Below, piece after piece: positions 33,212 to 45,889 of a DNA stretch of 64,000 bases. A model generated the notes under the pieces. It did not search any database. It was not told the DNA's origin and worked only from the letters and a program-made list of their open reading frames with translations. Made by a program: the position numbers and the translations under genes. Source of the stretch: Gibbula magus (Eukaryota > Mollusca > Gastropoda > Trochida > Trochidae); assembly GCA_936450465.1 (NCBI GenBank), contig OW388297.1, positions 47,196,130 to 47,260,129 of the forward strand, given 5' to 3'. Numbering within the stretch: the stretch's first letter is position 1; every line of letters begins with the position of its first letter.

Positions 33212-34305
33212 TCGTGGGAAAATCTGTAGGAACAATCTTCTATCCTCCTCCATCATGGAATTTGTATCCGCAAGGGATATTCACCCCGGATTTACTTCTC
33301 AACTTCTCGTATCGCTGAAGAATGGTGTCTCATCGCTATATATAACTTGTATTTTGTCAGCCAATGAAATGTGACTTGAAATTGATGGTCCCCCGCCGGT
33401 CTTCTCATCCAGGCTCGATTTGAAGTTTTACTGGCTGGTTCTCTATAGCAATACGAGTCAAATGCTGACAAAACAATCAGGGGACCCAAATACCCGGATG
33501 TATCTGAATGACTCTCCTCGAACGTTAGTTAATTGCATATATGTGTTACTTTCGTACCTGTTCTTTAAAATGCAAAACTGTCGTTCTATTTTTGTGGAAA
33601 CAATTGTGAATTTATGCTTTGAATGTTCATCTAATAAACACCCTAAACACTACAATTCAAGAAACTGTTTTATATCGTTAATTACATGTAATATGTACAT
33701 GATTGCATAAATGAGAACTACTGCTGTTGACTGTCTCTTCAACGCATAATTTCGACAGTTTTACGTTTTGTTATTCATGAGTCGAAACACGGAGATATAC
33801 ATGTACAGTTTGTATAAAAAGTGGAAATGAAGAGAATGTTACCTGACTTTCGATGATGCGTCTTTCGTGAATTCAAAGCGAGGATGAGACTGGGAATTTT
33901 TCTCTTGAACGAAATTCTATTTCTTTTGATTGAAATATTCTTACCATTTGTTCAGTGTTAAATACATATTGTGTCAATGCATGGGTAAGCAAAGTCCCTC
34001 CAAACGTATTGCTTAGGGTTTTATTTTGAGAAGCATTAATAGAGTAGATGCACGGAGAGGAACATTGAAATTAAATACACCTCGGCCCGTCGAACAGTCA
34101 TACTTTATGTCAAAGTGATACTTGTCTCCAAAATTACTACATTGTGTCTTTTAATATTTATTTACAGTCATCGTTCTTTATTTTCGAAAATCTATGTTCT
34201 GTAAACACGATGGTGGGAAATGAACCTTGTACATGAATAAAGATGATATATACATAATATTTGCTTATAACAATGATATATTGTCAGTAAATAAAGAATG
34301 TTCCA
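33212..34305 (+). other. 3' flank of the homeobox gene
   Basis: Presumed 3' UTR then intergenic DNA. AATAAA occurs at 33633-33638, and again near 34235 and 34290, so the transcript could end at about 33655 or later. Open frames here have no domain character. Confidence 0.45.
33633..33638 (+). terminator. Candidate poly(A) signal of the homeobox gene
   Basis: A canonical AATAAA, 422 bp after the stop codon and the first one downstream on this strand. Confidence 0.45.
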
Positions 34306-34314
34306 GATATGTAT

Positions 34315-34537
34315 CAACTTCCAAACGCAAGGCACAACTCTTGCCAGTCTCCATTACTGGCTGATTTAAGCCTTGCGGTATTTCCCTCTCTTTATTGTGT
34401 CAAGACAGTGAATCGCTACACCAGAAATGCACAGCGGGCCTGGATTTCTAAACACAGATTTCTTAAGAAAATACTGCAAGGCCTAAATCAGCCTGTAATG
34501 GAGACTGGCAAGAGTTCTGCCTTGCATTGGGAAGTTG
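34315..34537. mobile_element. Foldback MITE, copy D, with perfect 9-bp duplication
   Basis: The termini are CAACTTCC and GGAAGTTG; inside are CAAGGCACAACTCTTGCC and its reverse-complement counterpart. Flanks are GATATGTAT at 34306-34314 and 34538-34546, identical. This is the cleanest and probably youngest of the four copies. Confidence 0.9.
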
Positions 34538-34844
34538 GATATGTATATGTTTACTTTCATTTGAGTTTGTATAACTGTTGATATTTGCCGGTGTTGAAAA
34601 TGGTAACGTAATCGTCCGTGCTTTCGGCTTCGGATCTCCAAGATTCAGGGTATTATTCCGCTAGTGATCCGGTATGTGTATCCGTTAGACTACTTCAACT
34701 CACTGGTTGTCTCGGCAGATGTTGTCCAGTATCACTGAAGGCTGGGTACTTAGTGCTGGTGTGATAGTGAGGAACGTTGCACATACCAAGTTTCTCAGTA
34801 ATGTCTTCGCATGGGAGCCCGGAAGGGAAATGACGATGGAGATG

Positions 34845-35146
34845 GGGGGCGGGATAGCGCAGTGGTTAGAGCGTTCGGCTTCGGATCAAGAGGTCCGGGG
34901 TTCGAATCCCGCCAGGGGCACGGCAACTTTGTCTGCAGTAGAGAACTGTTCTACACGCAGTAAGGTTTGGGTGCAATGCTACACTGAATCTCAGCTTCAG
35001 CTTCAGCTTCAGCTTCGCTAGTTCCAGTCGATGCTCGCAGGTTTCACCACATGCGGGCTTTCTCCCTGCCATAATACTAGCAGCCCCGATATAAGTGAAA
35101 TAATATTGAAAGCGGCGTTAAACCTCAACTCACCTCACCTCACCTC
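34845..35146 (+). mobile_element. tRNA-derived SINE, copy 1
   Basis: The RNA polymerase III A box TAGCGCAGTGG (34855-34865) and B box GGTTCGAATCC (34899-34909) frame an anticodon region CTTCGGATC like tRNA-Arg(TCG). A ~190-bp body (TCTGCAGTAGAGAACTGTTC ... GATATAAGTGAAATA) and the tail AGCGGCGTTAAAC plus CTCACCT repeats follow. Perfect 12-bp duplications ACGATGGAGATG flank it (34833-34844, 35147-35158). Confidence 0.92.
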
Positions 35147-35207
35147 ACGATGGAGATGAAGGTTGATGTCTTTATTCTTTATGTCTGTCAGAACAGAACA
35201 GAACAGA

Positions 35208-35337
35208 ATTTTATTCTCATAAACCATACAAAATGGTACAGAAAACATACACGCCTCGGATATTTGTAACTTTTATCAACTCGTGTTGATATATTTGATA
35301 TCAGAAGACACTTGGGTGAGATTATCTATATCTCGCC
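35208..35337 (-). repeat. Repeat end shared with the palindrome at 45.7 kb
   Basis: An ACAGA pentamer run and TTTTATTCTCATAAACC are followed by CCTCGGATATTTGTAAC through ACACTTGGGTGAGATT. The latter part nearly equals one arm of 45696-45842. Probably the end of an unidentified retroelement or foldback. Confidence 0.5.
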
Positions 35338-37285
35338 AAAATTTCCCACAGCCCTGGATCGCTTCATGTAAAAACCTTTTGTTAAGCATACAAGGCCCGT
35401 GCTGTCAGGGACGGTCACGAAACGCCTACAAGAATGAACTCGCTATTACTACTTGACAGAGAAAGAGGCGAATAAAATGGCTAACATAGATATAGGTCGG
35501 TTCAAGCTGATATTGCGCAACTCGGATAAAATATCAATACACACCATGACTCGGCGGTTTCTCCTTGCAGTGCAATAACACTCGCGAGTGTACCCAGTTG
35601 CACGGTCTTAGCGTTCATATATATAGGCCTATCTATGGGATGTAGATGAGGTATTTCCCAGTAAGCGTACCTTGTAATATTACCTCTTACCTGTGCTAAC
35701 AACTAGCATATAGTCATAGATGGGAGTATACATGTTATAAATACGGAATACACATGAGAAAGCATGCATATCACATTGGAATTAATTTTATCTTGATATA
35801 AATTAACTAGTTGATAACCAATACCTCATTTCAAACCATCATTGGATGAATGGAAATCTAATATATAACATAATAAATACTTATACGAAGCCATTTATCA
35901 CGATAAAAATTTCATTTAAAATGAAATCCATTTATACCCATTATCCCTAATATACATATGTACATAAAGGACACTCATTTAGTCGTTATAGCACGTGTTT
36001 AGCCAATTTGAAACCAATACAGCAATTGACGCAGATGTTGCAAAAACATGTCACCATATTTCCATAGACACATGCATGATCAGATCTGATGATCAATTAC
36101 CTTCATACTGTATTTATATACTTCCAACCATAACACCACATCAGCCCACCACCCCAGTCTCTACACACAATTCGCTTCATTGACACCCATTACAAAAATA
36201 GACCAACATGCAAATGAATGTGGTCGAGTTGATAAACGAATTCCCCAAACTCCAATCAAAATAGACTGTTCCATGACACACATACCCGGAGCAAGCTGCA
36301 CGCTTCTCACGTGCATTCTACCTCACCCCCACGATGTGTGGAAAGTACGGGGGTAAGAGACTCAAGAGGGGGGACAGCTGCAGCAGTAAGGTGGGTGCGG
36401 TTTTCTTGCACGTGGGTCAGGCACTTTATGTTTTTATTCTCTGTGCAGGGTTGTACAACGTGAAGGATTGCACTGCGCTCCGACTATATGCAATGGGGAG
36501 ATTCGTGGTTTATTTATCTAAGGAGTGAGGGTGTTTAGAGTATATATACAGACAGAGTCGGTTTATCCAAACATCCGATGGTAGTGCTTCAAATGATATT
36601 ATTAGATGACATTGTAGACATAACAATTCTCACTAATAATTATATGTTGTGAAAGAGGCTTATTTCATAGCGTATTTACACCCATGTCATGTGGTGGGGT
36701 TTTTTCAATAATAAACAGCTAACATATATGTTTCTTTAAATATCATATTAAATAACCATTGAAATATGACCCAGATCGTCAGTTGCAGCAGTTGTCTCTT
36801 CCCTGCTATGGACGAGTCGATTTGGATCTCCTTTCACAAAGTGCTATGTTGACCGATCGTAAATAATATGTATGGACATCTTAGTGTAGGGTAAATAAAT
36901 GGGAATAGGTTAACCCAGTTGCTATGTGGAACAAGAACTAGATCTTTAATGGTAATTCTAAAGCCGAACTCTGGTCTATATTGATTGGTATTTGTTCATT
37001 CTGTTTTGTTCAGCATCGTCTGAGAGAGAACAGATTTCAGTGTATTTATGTTTAAGTCTTTGTCCTACTGTCGCCCGACCCCATAATGTAAATATATTTT
37101 CTACTAGAAAATGGAACTTTGGCTATCAAAATAATCATGAAATTCTTACATTCAAAAGTGGTCATTTTCGCCTAAATGTGAGAATTTCCACAGAAATCAA
37201 GGAAATGTTTTTTCTAAAACGAAAATAAGTAAATGGTAAATAAAATCGGTTTTTGCAAAAGTGTAAAAGCTTGGTAAATTGCATG
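35338..37285. other. Intergenic DNA without a recognised gene
   Basis: No domain-bearing frame, no splice-framed exon and no tandem array noticed. A slightly GC-richer patch at 36300-36530 has a 64-codon open frame that I cannot support as a gene. Confidence 0.4.
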
Positions 37286-37314
37286 CAGTCTGATTAAAAT
37301 CAACCTTGTTGTGA
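37286..37314. mobile_element. Left-end fragment of the hAT-like MITE
   Basis: GCAGTCTGATTAAAATCAAC followed by CTTGTTG matches the first ~28 bp of the elements at 3528 and 17938; the rest is absent. Confidence 0.6.
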
Positions 37315-37564
37315 ATTGTATGCTGTCTTATAGTGAAGGAAGATAGTGGCTACATAACTTTGTAGGGAATTTGATTTCAGTTGTCCTTGTTTCTCATACT
37401 GGCCCTTTCATTGTACTGCGACTGCTCATACTATGTCTGTTCACATGAGAAAGAATTAACCTGTATCGTGTATATTTAATAAAAACTCAATTATTATCTA
37501 AACATTTACGCCAAGAACAGTATTATAGAATTTTACGGATACATTTGTTTATGATACAAGATGC

Positions 37565-37900
37565 ATGCGGATAATGATGGTGATAATATATATGGCGATG
37601 GCGATGATGATGATGAGGATGATGATGATGATGATGAAGATGACGACGATGATGATGATGATGACGACGATGATAATGATGATAATGATGACGATGATGG
37701 TAATGATAATGATGAAGATGACATAAATGATGATGTGATGATGATCATGATAACGATGTCGTTGATGATGTAGATTGTAATGAAGTTGATACATGGTGTC
37801 GAAGATGATGATGGTAATAACGATGACGTAAATGATGATGTAGATGGTGATGTAATGACGCCGATACTGATGATGATCATGATGATGATCATGATGACGA
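37565..37900 (+). repeat. Imperfect (GAT)n microsatellite
   Basis: More than 300 bp of GAT/GAC trinucleotides. They give an acidic Asp-rich frame on one strand and Ser- or Ile-rich frames on the other, all artefacts of the repeat. Confidence 0.95.
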
Positions 37901-38300
37901 TGACTACATCTATATATTTATAATGATAGTATATAATAGCCTGGAGTGTTGTTCCATAGACTCATTCGTACAGTATGGTAAACCATTAGTTGAACAGGTA
38001 ACATCTGTGTCATGTAGCATCAACATATGTTAGTTGATTATTCAGTCGAAAATGATGGCAGACATTGACAGACAATGATTAAGATATTCAGTCGTCCATT
38101 AATTTGTTTTATCAATCCATTACACACAGCTGAACTTGATGTCGACTACCTGGCCTAGCTCCCCTCTGCTGGGCTAAAGAGTTGTCCTGCAGTTCAGACT
38201 CGGAAAAATAAATTCTTCGTAAAAATATCACCAGTTTATAATATATTGAGGAGCCTATGGAAAATGGTATTTTCGATCTATCAGAGTCTCGTGAAGAAGT

Positions 38301-38690
38301 ACAAGAATTAAAGTATTACATCATGGTATACTAGCTATATAACTATACTGGACAAGTTCAACATTATGAAATGTTATCGATAGTTATGATGATATTATTT
38401 AAGCTAAATATTGAATAAATATTGAAAAACTGTAAACAAAGATCACTTGAAATTAATATTTGCTAGATATGTATTTTGTGCTTTTGTAATGTTGATAGGG
38501 TTATAGTGTTATTAAATATTATTTTTAATTTAGTAATCTTTATGTACCATTGTATACAATAAGAATAATCAACATATACATCAAGGAACTCATCCCCAAA
38601 AAGTACAAGAATTTGTCAAAATTGTACTATTGCTGATAGTGTCATCCCAAATATAATAATGTTATATAGCTCACTATCTAAATGGCATGT
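38301..38690 (+). repeat. Second copy of the dispersed ~390-bp repeat
   Basis: Colinear with 9742-10138 in UBE2Z intron 1. A fragment of the 13666-type MITE (CAGACTCGGAAAAATAAATT ... GGAGCCTATGGAAAATGG) lies immediately upstream at 38188-38295. Confidence 0.65.
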
Positions 38691-38811
38691 ATTTCTAAGA
38701 GTCTTGTTATGTTTATCATAACGTAGACTATAAGAATTATCACTTAAGGATGTCCGCTCCTTCCTGTTGAACTTCAAAAATGAAATATGATTAAATAAAT
38801 ATTTTTTGTCA

Positions 38812-41190
38812 TTAGCTCATCAGGCCTGAAAGGCCCGATGGGCTTATGGCATGGCATGGCGTCCGGCGTCCGTCCGTCCATCCGTCCGTCCGTCCGTCTG
38901 TCCGTCCGTCCGTAAACTTTTCGCTTTTTCGACTTCTTCTCCAGAACCAATGACTCCAGAGAGCTGAAATTTAATGTACAGACTCCTTGGCTGAAGGGGA
39001 TACTAAATTGTAAATTTGGTGACCCTGTGACCCCAAATGTGGGTCACAGGGGTCATAACCTTAAAAGCTATTTTCATCTTCTTCTCCAGAACCAATGACT
39101 CCAGAGAGCTGAAATTTTATGTACAGACTCCTTGGCTGTAAGGGATTCTAAATTGTAGATTTGGTGACCCTGTGACCCCAAGTGTGGCTCACAGGGGTCA
39201 TTACCTAAAAAAAAACTATTTTCATCTTCTTCTCCAGTCCCAATGAACGTAGAGAGCTGAAATTTTATGTACATACTCCTTGACTGAAGGGAATTCTAAA
39301 TTGTAAATTTGGTGACAGTGAGACCCCAAATATTGGGTCACAGAGGCAATGACCTAAAATGCTATTTTCATCTTCATCTCCAGCCCCAATGGCTCTAGCG
39401 AGCTGAAATTTTATGTACAGACTCCTTGGCTGTAAGGGATTCTAAATTGTAAATTTGGTGAGTCTGTGACCCCAAATATGGGTCACAGGGATCATAACCT
39501 AAAAGCCTATTTCAGTTTACAGCATCTTTCTGAGATTATATGTGCACTTCAATCAGTAAGTAGGTAAGGGAGGTAATTTTAAAGAAAACAGCTGAGTTAA
39601 AGGCATTTCATCTTTCTGATGTGAGAGTTCTAACATGTGCTTTGAGAATATAATATGTCTGATGAAAAAGAGATATTTAGAATTAAAAACTTAGAATTGG
39701 AGGTCTAACAAAAATTATAAGTCATATTTTATCTTTGTCTCACATTTCACATATGAGTAATTATTTGTATTTTGCAAGTGAATTTGCTGATAAAGGTACA
39801 CAAGTCTAAAAGTATTCTAAAGACTTAATACAGAATCTTTTATTAAATCTAATATTATGTTCTTTGTAATTTAAGAGTAAATAATGGAGTTTTTTAATAT
39901 CTCATGATATAGTGTAATTATTTGGAGAATTAATTAATTAATGAGAATTTCCAGTACGAGTCAATTTGGTATAACTTATTTATATCATATTTTATACTTT
40001 ATAACTGATTTAGTTTTCTATTAACTTTGCAGTTAATTTTATTCAATAGGAACAAGAAATGAGATAGATGTCTACATCATGGACATGTTTAATGTGAATC
40101 TATTTGAAATGAGAACTATTGAATACCCTTTGAAGGAATAACTTGAAGAGGAATTAAATTTTTTCATTTTACATGAGATATGTGAACTGAATATGACTAG
40201 TGATGACTGGTGATAACATAGGACTATAAAAGAAGTAGCTATATGAGATTGTGACATCACACCTATTTTCATCATCTTCTCCAGTACAGAAAAATAATTA
40301 ATTGTAGGAAAAACTGCATCTAACATATAAATTTTACTGGCTGTGAGTCCAGTGTCTGCATGTTATGTAATTGCATTGTGTTGACCTCTTCCTGGCAGAA
40401 GAATGAAAACTGATAGTTACACAGAGGTTTCAGGTTACTTCAAACTTCTGTGCAGCACTGTGTTATCATAGACTGTGCGTGAGACTGCTTTTCACTGACT
40501 CTAAAAAAGAATTTATTCATAGAATATCACCATTTTATCAAATATTGAAAAGGAGCCTATAAGAAATGGTGAAAAAGAATTTACTAAAAAAAATTCACCA
40601 ATTTATTAAGTATTGAAATGGAGCCTTTGAGAAATGGGATTTTCAAAAACTGAGGCTCCTATTCATTATGTAATAAATGTTGGTATTGCCATAATGCAAT
40701 TAAGAATTAAAACAATATAATGCAAAGGTGTATGATATTCATAACGAATGTTGATTTATGTGTAACCAATTTTGATAATAATTAGCAGGGGTCATGACCT
40801 AAAAAAAATTTTTTCATTTTCTTCTACAGCCCCAGGCCATTATTGCAATAGCTTACAGTGGTGAATTGTATGCAAAGAATTGTACCCGGTATATTCATTA
40901 TTATATAATGTGTGTACGATCTTAAAAAATAGTATGATCTCTCCACCACATTATTATATGTTTGATACCAGCAATTTATTTCAAAGCTTTGTGTTGCTCT
41001 TTCAACACATATATATAGCAGATTGGCAAAGTTATGGTAACAAAATATTTTTAAACTGCTTTAATCGTTTCACTACCTAGATTCTTATTACTACATTCCA
41101 TTATCTGACCATTGCTATAAAGTCCACTCCATAACATACCCCACTTATTATCTCCTGATGAGCTACAGAGGCCATGGCTCTATTTTTTGT
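38812..41190 (+). mobile_element. AGCTCATCAGG-type element, expanded copy
   Basis: The left end is TTAGCTCATCAGGCCTGAAA with GGCCCGATGGGCTTATGG. Then come a ~45-bp CCGTCCGT tract (38869-38912) and four tandem units whose CCAG landmark falls at 38941, 39086, 39234 and 39380 (145-148 bp apart). Most units contain CCCTGTGACCC...GGGTCACAGGG or a close variant. The right end CCTGATGAGCTACAGAGGCC lies at about 41155. In between, 1.6 kb of mostly unrelated AT-rich DNA includes two degraded 13666-type MITEs (40495-40665) and a lone unit fragment at 40785. Either one long element with insertions or two half-elements. Confidence 0.6.
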
Positions 41191-44100
41191 ATTTACTTCA
41201 TGATATTCCACATCACCTACATACTTTTAAAAAGCAAATGAAATAAAGAGAATATGACTTTAGAACCTCTAAAAAGTGCTTAAACAGCACAAATGACCTA
41301 AATTTGACTAAAAAGGGAGGTTATGAGGTACATTTTGTGTCAAAGCTTTAAAAAACCCACACTACCATATATATTTTTTCATCGATTTCGGAAGGGGAAC
41401 AAGAACTTTGTAACATAACAAAAAAGGAAAAAAAGTTTAATACTAGAAATGTAGTATTTTAAAGTTTTTAGCAGTTTTGTTCTCATTTTCCCATAGACTC
41501 CCATGTTAAAATTGTACTTCACCCCACTATCTTACAGGCGTAATATCTCGAAAAATCCCACACTACCCCCTATTTTTTAATGCTGATTTTTCAATCATAT
41601 ACCTTGATCTTTTAAAAAATATAAGTTAGAAAAAAAAGTTTAATTCTATAAATTTGAGGAGCGAACATCCTTAAAATGAAATGTAATCTACTCAATGCCA
41701 ATTAAACGTTTACTACAGAGTATATTAAGCACAGTGAGTGTTATATTTTATGTTTTATGGACACATTATCTGGAGTTAAGATGACTACAAATGAAAAAAT
41801 AGGCATTATTGTTTTTAATTCTACTGCCGTTATCAAACATATAATAACTTAATAGTATTATAATATCTCAATTTATTTTTCGTATTTAGACACATTCAGG
41901 CTTAAATGTTTTTAAAGTATAAATGTGATTTCCATGTAGTTGACCATTGATTGCTCTGTGCTAGTTACAATAGCTCATCAACTTTCGATTTTTCGCTCAC
42001 CAGGCCTGATAGGCGTCCATCCGTCGTCCGTAAACTGTTTCACATTTTCGACTTCTTCTCTATAACCGATACAATCCGAAACTGGGGTACTTGAGAAGGG
42101 TTCCTAAATGTGACTACTTGCGATAATTGTTTTAAATGGTTAATATCTACGCATACGTATAAAAGTGTCTGCTAAAATAATATTTGAATTAAAATACCAA
42201 GGTTATGCTTTGTTTCCGACTGATATCGTAAGTGTATGAAGATATAACAGTGTAAAACATATGAAGCAAAAAGTTTAACAGTTTCGATATTGAACTAATC
42301 TATAAGACCTTCTGTGATCTTATGTGTTAGCACATTGTCGACTATGATTTCCTGTCTACCAACTTATTTATGTTATTTATGATCTGGTAAATGATAGATT
42401 ATTATGATCTGGTATATGATAGAATGAAGTAAATTAACTGAGGCAGTGTTAATTCAAAGGATTATTAAATATATAAAACCTGGCTTATAGGCTATATGAA
42501 GTGTTGAAAACGTTTACTGTCAGTTTCAACGACAGGAAATACCGATGATGAGGCCTAAATGCTATATTTATATTCATGTAAACAGATTTATTAAATCACT
42601 TCTTATGTTTTTATATTATTACTTTTTAAAAAGTTTTATCGATTATCTATTTTAGATGATAACTTAATATTGTCGACAGGTCTTTTGAAACTGGTTTAAT
42701 ATTATTGTAGATCCGTATATCAAGTTGCAACCCTACTGTTTAACTGCACCCAACAACAGTAATCATGTACTTATCGATCGTCACCTCAGTTCACACCTGA
42801 CCTCATATTATATGTACATTGTAATTTTATTTGAACATAATACTAGATCAATACAACAGAAAAAACACAACGTAAATGGTTACGTTACGACGGGGACTTT
42901 AAATGTTATATAAACCTATTTCTAGGTGACACAATTTCTGAGGCAATAGACAGTGAAATTGGTACAGATGTACTACAGCACTGTAGTGATGTAATCGATT
43001 GCGAAATCGTCTCATGACATCTTGTCATAAGAACGTTCCAGAATGTTCAAAAGAGTTGTCTCCCTTTAGCCATATACCTCTGACTTGGTAGTCGTGCTTG
43101 TTATGCGTTTATGATGCAATCTATTTCAAACTAGTTGTAATGTTATACGTCAACCTAAGTCCGTCATTATTGTTTATGATGTAAACTTTATGGATAGCAT
43201 TTATGTTTTCTCTTTCTGAAAGTTTGGGTATTTTAATACACATGAATATATGTTAAACAGTAAATCAAAGAAATAAAACTTAAAATTATTTTCTTCCAAA
43301 AAATAAAAATATCATCGACGTAGGCTAGTTGTTAATGTTCAAATTTAAATGAAATAATAGAAGATTTACATTTCTAAATCTTTTTAGTTCGGCTTATGGC
43401 ATGCCATCCTTCCTCCGTCTCCTATATAACCAAAAGCTGAAATATCAGAGGGTCATCTTTGTAGGAAGGACATAGTATTTCTAAATTATGTCACCATCCA
43501 TCCAAATATAAGGGCGAGGCAGGGGTGCATCCCAATCCCAATTCATTCAATTGACTTCACTAGGAGCGCGCTGGACCTGGACTCCATAATGCTGCTATGC
43601 TAGAACAGAAAAGATAACAAAATGCAGCAATGCTTGAATTAGCCAGTGATTGAGACTGAAGCGAGTAGTGATTTCTAGGGCAAGTTTGCGTCGTGATTGA
43701 AGTCTCCCCTACTATCCTGATGTCCCCATCCAATGCCTCATAGCTGAACTAATGTGACGCCGTGTGTTGATGGCCAGGCCTAGCTCTGCCTACCATATTG
43801 GTGTCAAAATGTGTGTATTTACTATTGAGTCAGGAGTCTTGTTACTTCACCATAGAAGAAATATTTTATACCGGTGATAATTTTATGTATATTTTAAATA
43901 CGCTTTTATTTCCTTACCCCTATTGGTTCTTTTTATTATACTCATGGTAAAAATGGTTGACACCCCCTAATTGTTACAGGAATGAAATGCTATATAAACA
44001 ACGTAACGTATCAGTTGCGATTATTTTTTTTGGTAAAACATGTAACTACTGGATGTCTTTTTGTGAATAGTGTCCTTGAGCATTTGCTATTTCTTCACTT

Positions 44101-45425
44101 ATACTTTAAAATACCAAAGAAAGGGAAATATCAGAAAAATGAAGTTTAGTCAAAAGAGTTCATTCCTTATGTCTTGAGATCTTGGCATTGGTACATTGTT
44201 ACAGTGATTGAGTGTTCTCATTTCGGTTATAATAAATAAGTTAAGGTTGCATTTGAAAAAGAAATTCTACCGAATCCAAATATACCATGAGTATATAATG
44301 TATGTGTGTTTGTTGTGTATATTTTACTAATCCTGAATGGGTGGCTCGTAAATGTGTTCATATTGTATTTTACCATGTATATATGCACGAGGTGAGACTT
44401 TTATAAACCATCTGTTGTTGTTTTTTTATTATAAATATTCATGTTGATATTGACCATGAAATGTGAACCCTTTTGTATTTTATTACAATCTTTACGCATT
44501 AACGTTTTTCATCGGGCAGAATTGATGAAGAAAAGTGTTCGTGATTATACATCGCTGTACAATGTTGCTCTTCGTTACATAGGTATTTAATGAACTCACG
44601 TTTTAAAGCCTGACATGAATTCTGAAGAACATTCAAATTATCTCCCTTGGACTAGAAGCGAAATTGACATAGGTTGTTGCACGGCTTTCGTTGAACATAT
44701 TGTTTTGGTTGATATTTTTTTCAGAGAGAGGGAAAACCGGTCAATGTTTTATGTACTTCGCGATTCACTTCAATGTCGACACGAACACAAATTCTGCACA
44801 ACAGTGTTTAATATTATAGTTCTGACGGTTATCGTTGCTTGGTAAATACATGAATTGCTCACATACCTACAACAATGAAATCTTATTCAATTATATTCAT
44901 ATAAACAAATTCATATTCATATAAACCTTCATGGTTGAAGCTGTAAGAATAATGTATCAGCTATTAAAAGTTTTAATTCAGTGACAAAGTGTTTGAAAGT
45001 GTAATTGTACTCAACAATTATGACGTCATCAGTTTATGTGAAAAGATCATATTGTTTGGCATGGCTATTTTGGTAGCACATAACGATGACATTTTCTCGT
45101 ATTTCTTTTCTACAGAAATACTCCCACCAAACTGTTCCTTTCATTATTTACAGAAATCTTATAGACTTATAAACAAAATAATATGAACATTAATAAACAG
45201 GTGGCATTGGATTTCACGACATTTTGAAATTCATCTTGGATTTACCTGAAAATATTAAACTTTATGAATTGATATGTTTTTAAATATTGATCGATATTAT
45301 CCAATCTACAGCAATACATCTTGAAGGTGTTTTCAATACAAGAATTGACACTATAGCCATTCAATTTGAATTGTTCATTTTTGGCTGGTAAATATTGAAT
45401 TTATCATCCAAAACTGTGTTCCACA
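41191..45425. other. Intergenic DNA with scattered repeat remnants
   Basis: No gene is recognised. A decayed AGCTCATCAGG-type start lies at about 41970-42075 (CCAGGCCTGATAGGCGTCC), another scrap at 43390-43470, and a badly decayed piece of the foldback MITE at about 43618-43690 (GCAATGCTTGAATTAGCCAG). The rest is AT-rich with no tandem structure noticed. Confidence 0.4.
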
Positions 45426-45461
45426 GGAGATATCGCTTGTATGAGATCAAGCGATATCTCC
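45426..45461. repeat. Perfect 14-bp stem hairpin
   Basis: GGAGATATCGCTTG (45426-45439) and CAAGCGATATCTCC (45448-45461) enclose an 8-nt loop. A third partial arm, GGAGATATCG, follows at 45464, so two alternative stems are possible. Confidence 0.85.
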
Positions 45462-45517
45462 TAGGAGATATCGTTTTGGCAGTAGATTTTGCACAATGCC
45501 CTGTCGCCGTCAACTAC

Positions 45518-45610
45518 ATGACATCACAATGCTTTTACATCATCGAGTAATGACGTCACAATGCTATGACGTCATAAACATGATGACGTCACAATGCTAT
45601 GACCTCACCG
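45518..45610 (+). repeat. Cluster of TGACGTCA (CRE-like) sites in a short repeat
   Basis: Perfect TGACGTCA octamers start at 45551, 45567 and 45584. A TGACATCA variant lies upstream and a TGACCTCA variant downstream. They belong to a ~33-bp degenerate tandem unit with CACAATGCTA spacers. CREB/ATF proteins bind this octamer; whether this site is regulatory is unknown. Confidence 0.75.
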
Positions 45611-45695
45611 CACTGGAAGTAAAATGGCAGAGATGTGCTCAGAGATGTACACTTTTTTCACTTAAACGTGATAAGAATGATTTTGGATGATAAAT

Positions 45696-45842
45696 AGAAT
45701 CTCACCCTCGTGTCTTCTGATATCAAATATATCAACACTCGTTGATAAAAGTAAAAATATCCTCGGCAAGCCTCGGATATTTGTAACTTTAATCAACTCG
45801 TGTTGATATATTTGATATCAGAAGACACTTGGGTGAGATTCT
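45696..45842. repeat. 147-bp palindrome with ~65-bp arms
   Basis: AGAATCTCACCC...GATATCAAATATATCAACAC on the left mirrors GTGTTGATATATTTGATATC...GGGTGAGATTCT on the right, with a small centre around TCCTCGGCAAGCCTCGGA. One arm also occurs singly at 35260-35337. Confidence 0.85.
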
Positions 45843-45889
45843 CTATATACTGACGTAAACGAAATGAACTGAATAAGCTGAATCTAAAT

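Noticed and set aside
34850..34925. Possible genuine tRNA-Arg gene
   Set aside because: A and B boxes are good, but the acceptor stem does not close and the sequence continues into a repeated SINE body with flanking duplications.
34707..35021. 104-codon open frame
   Set aside because: Most of it is the SINE body; the same frame fragment occurs in the second SINE copy.
37533..37892. Long Ser-, Ile- or Asp-rich open frames
   Set aside because: They are translations of the (GAT)n microsatellite in different frames.
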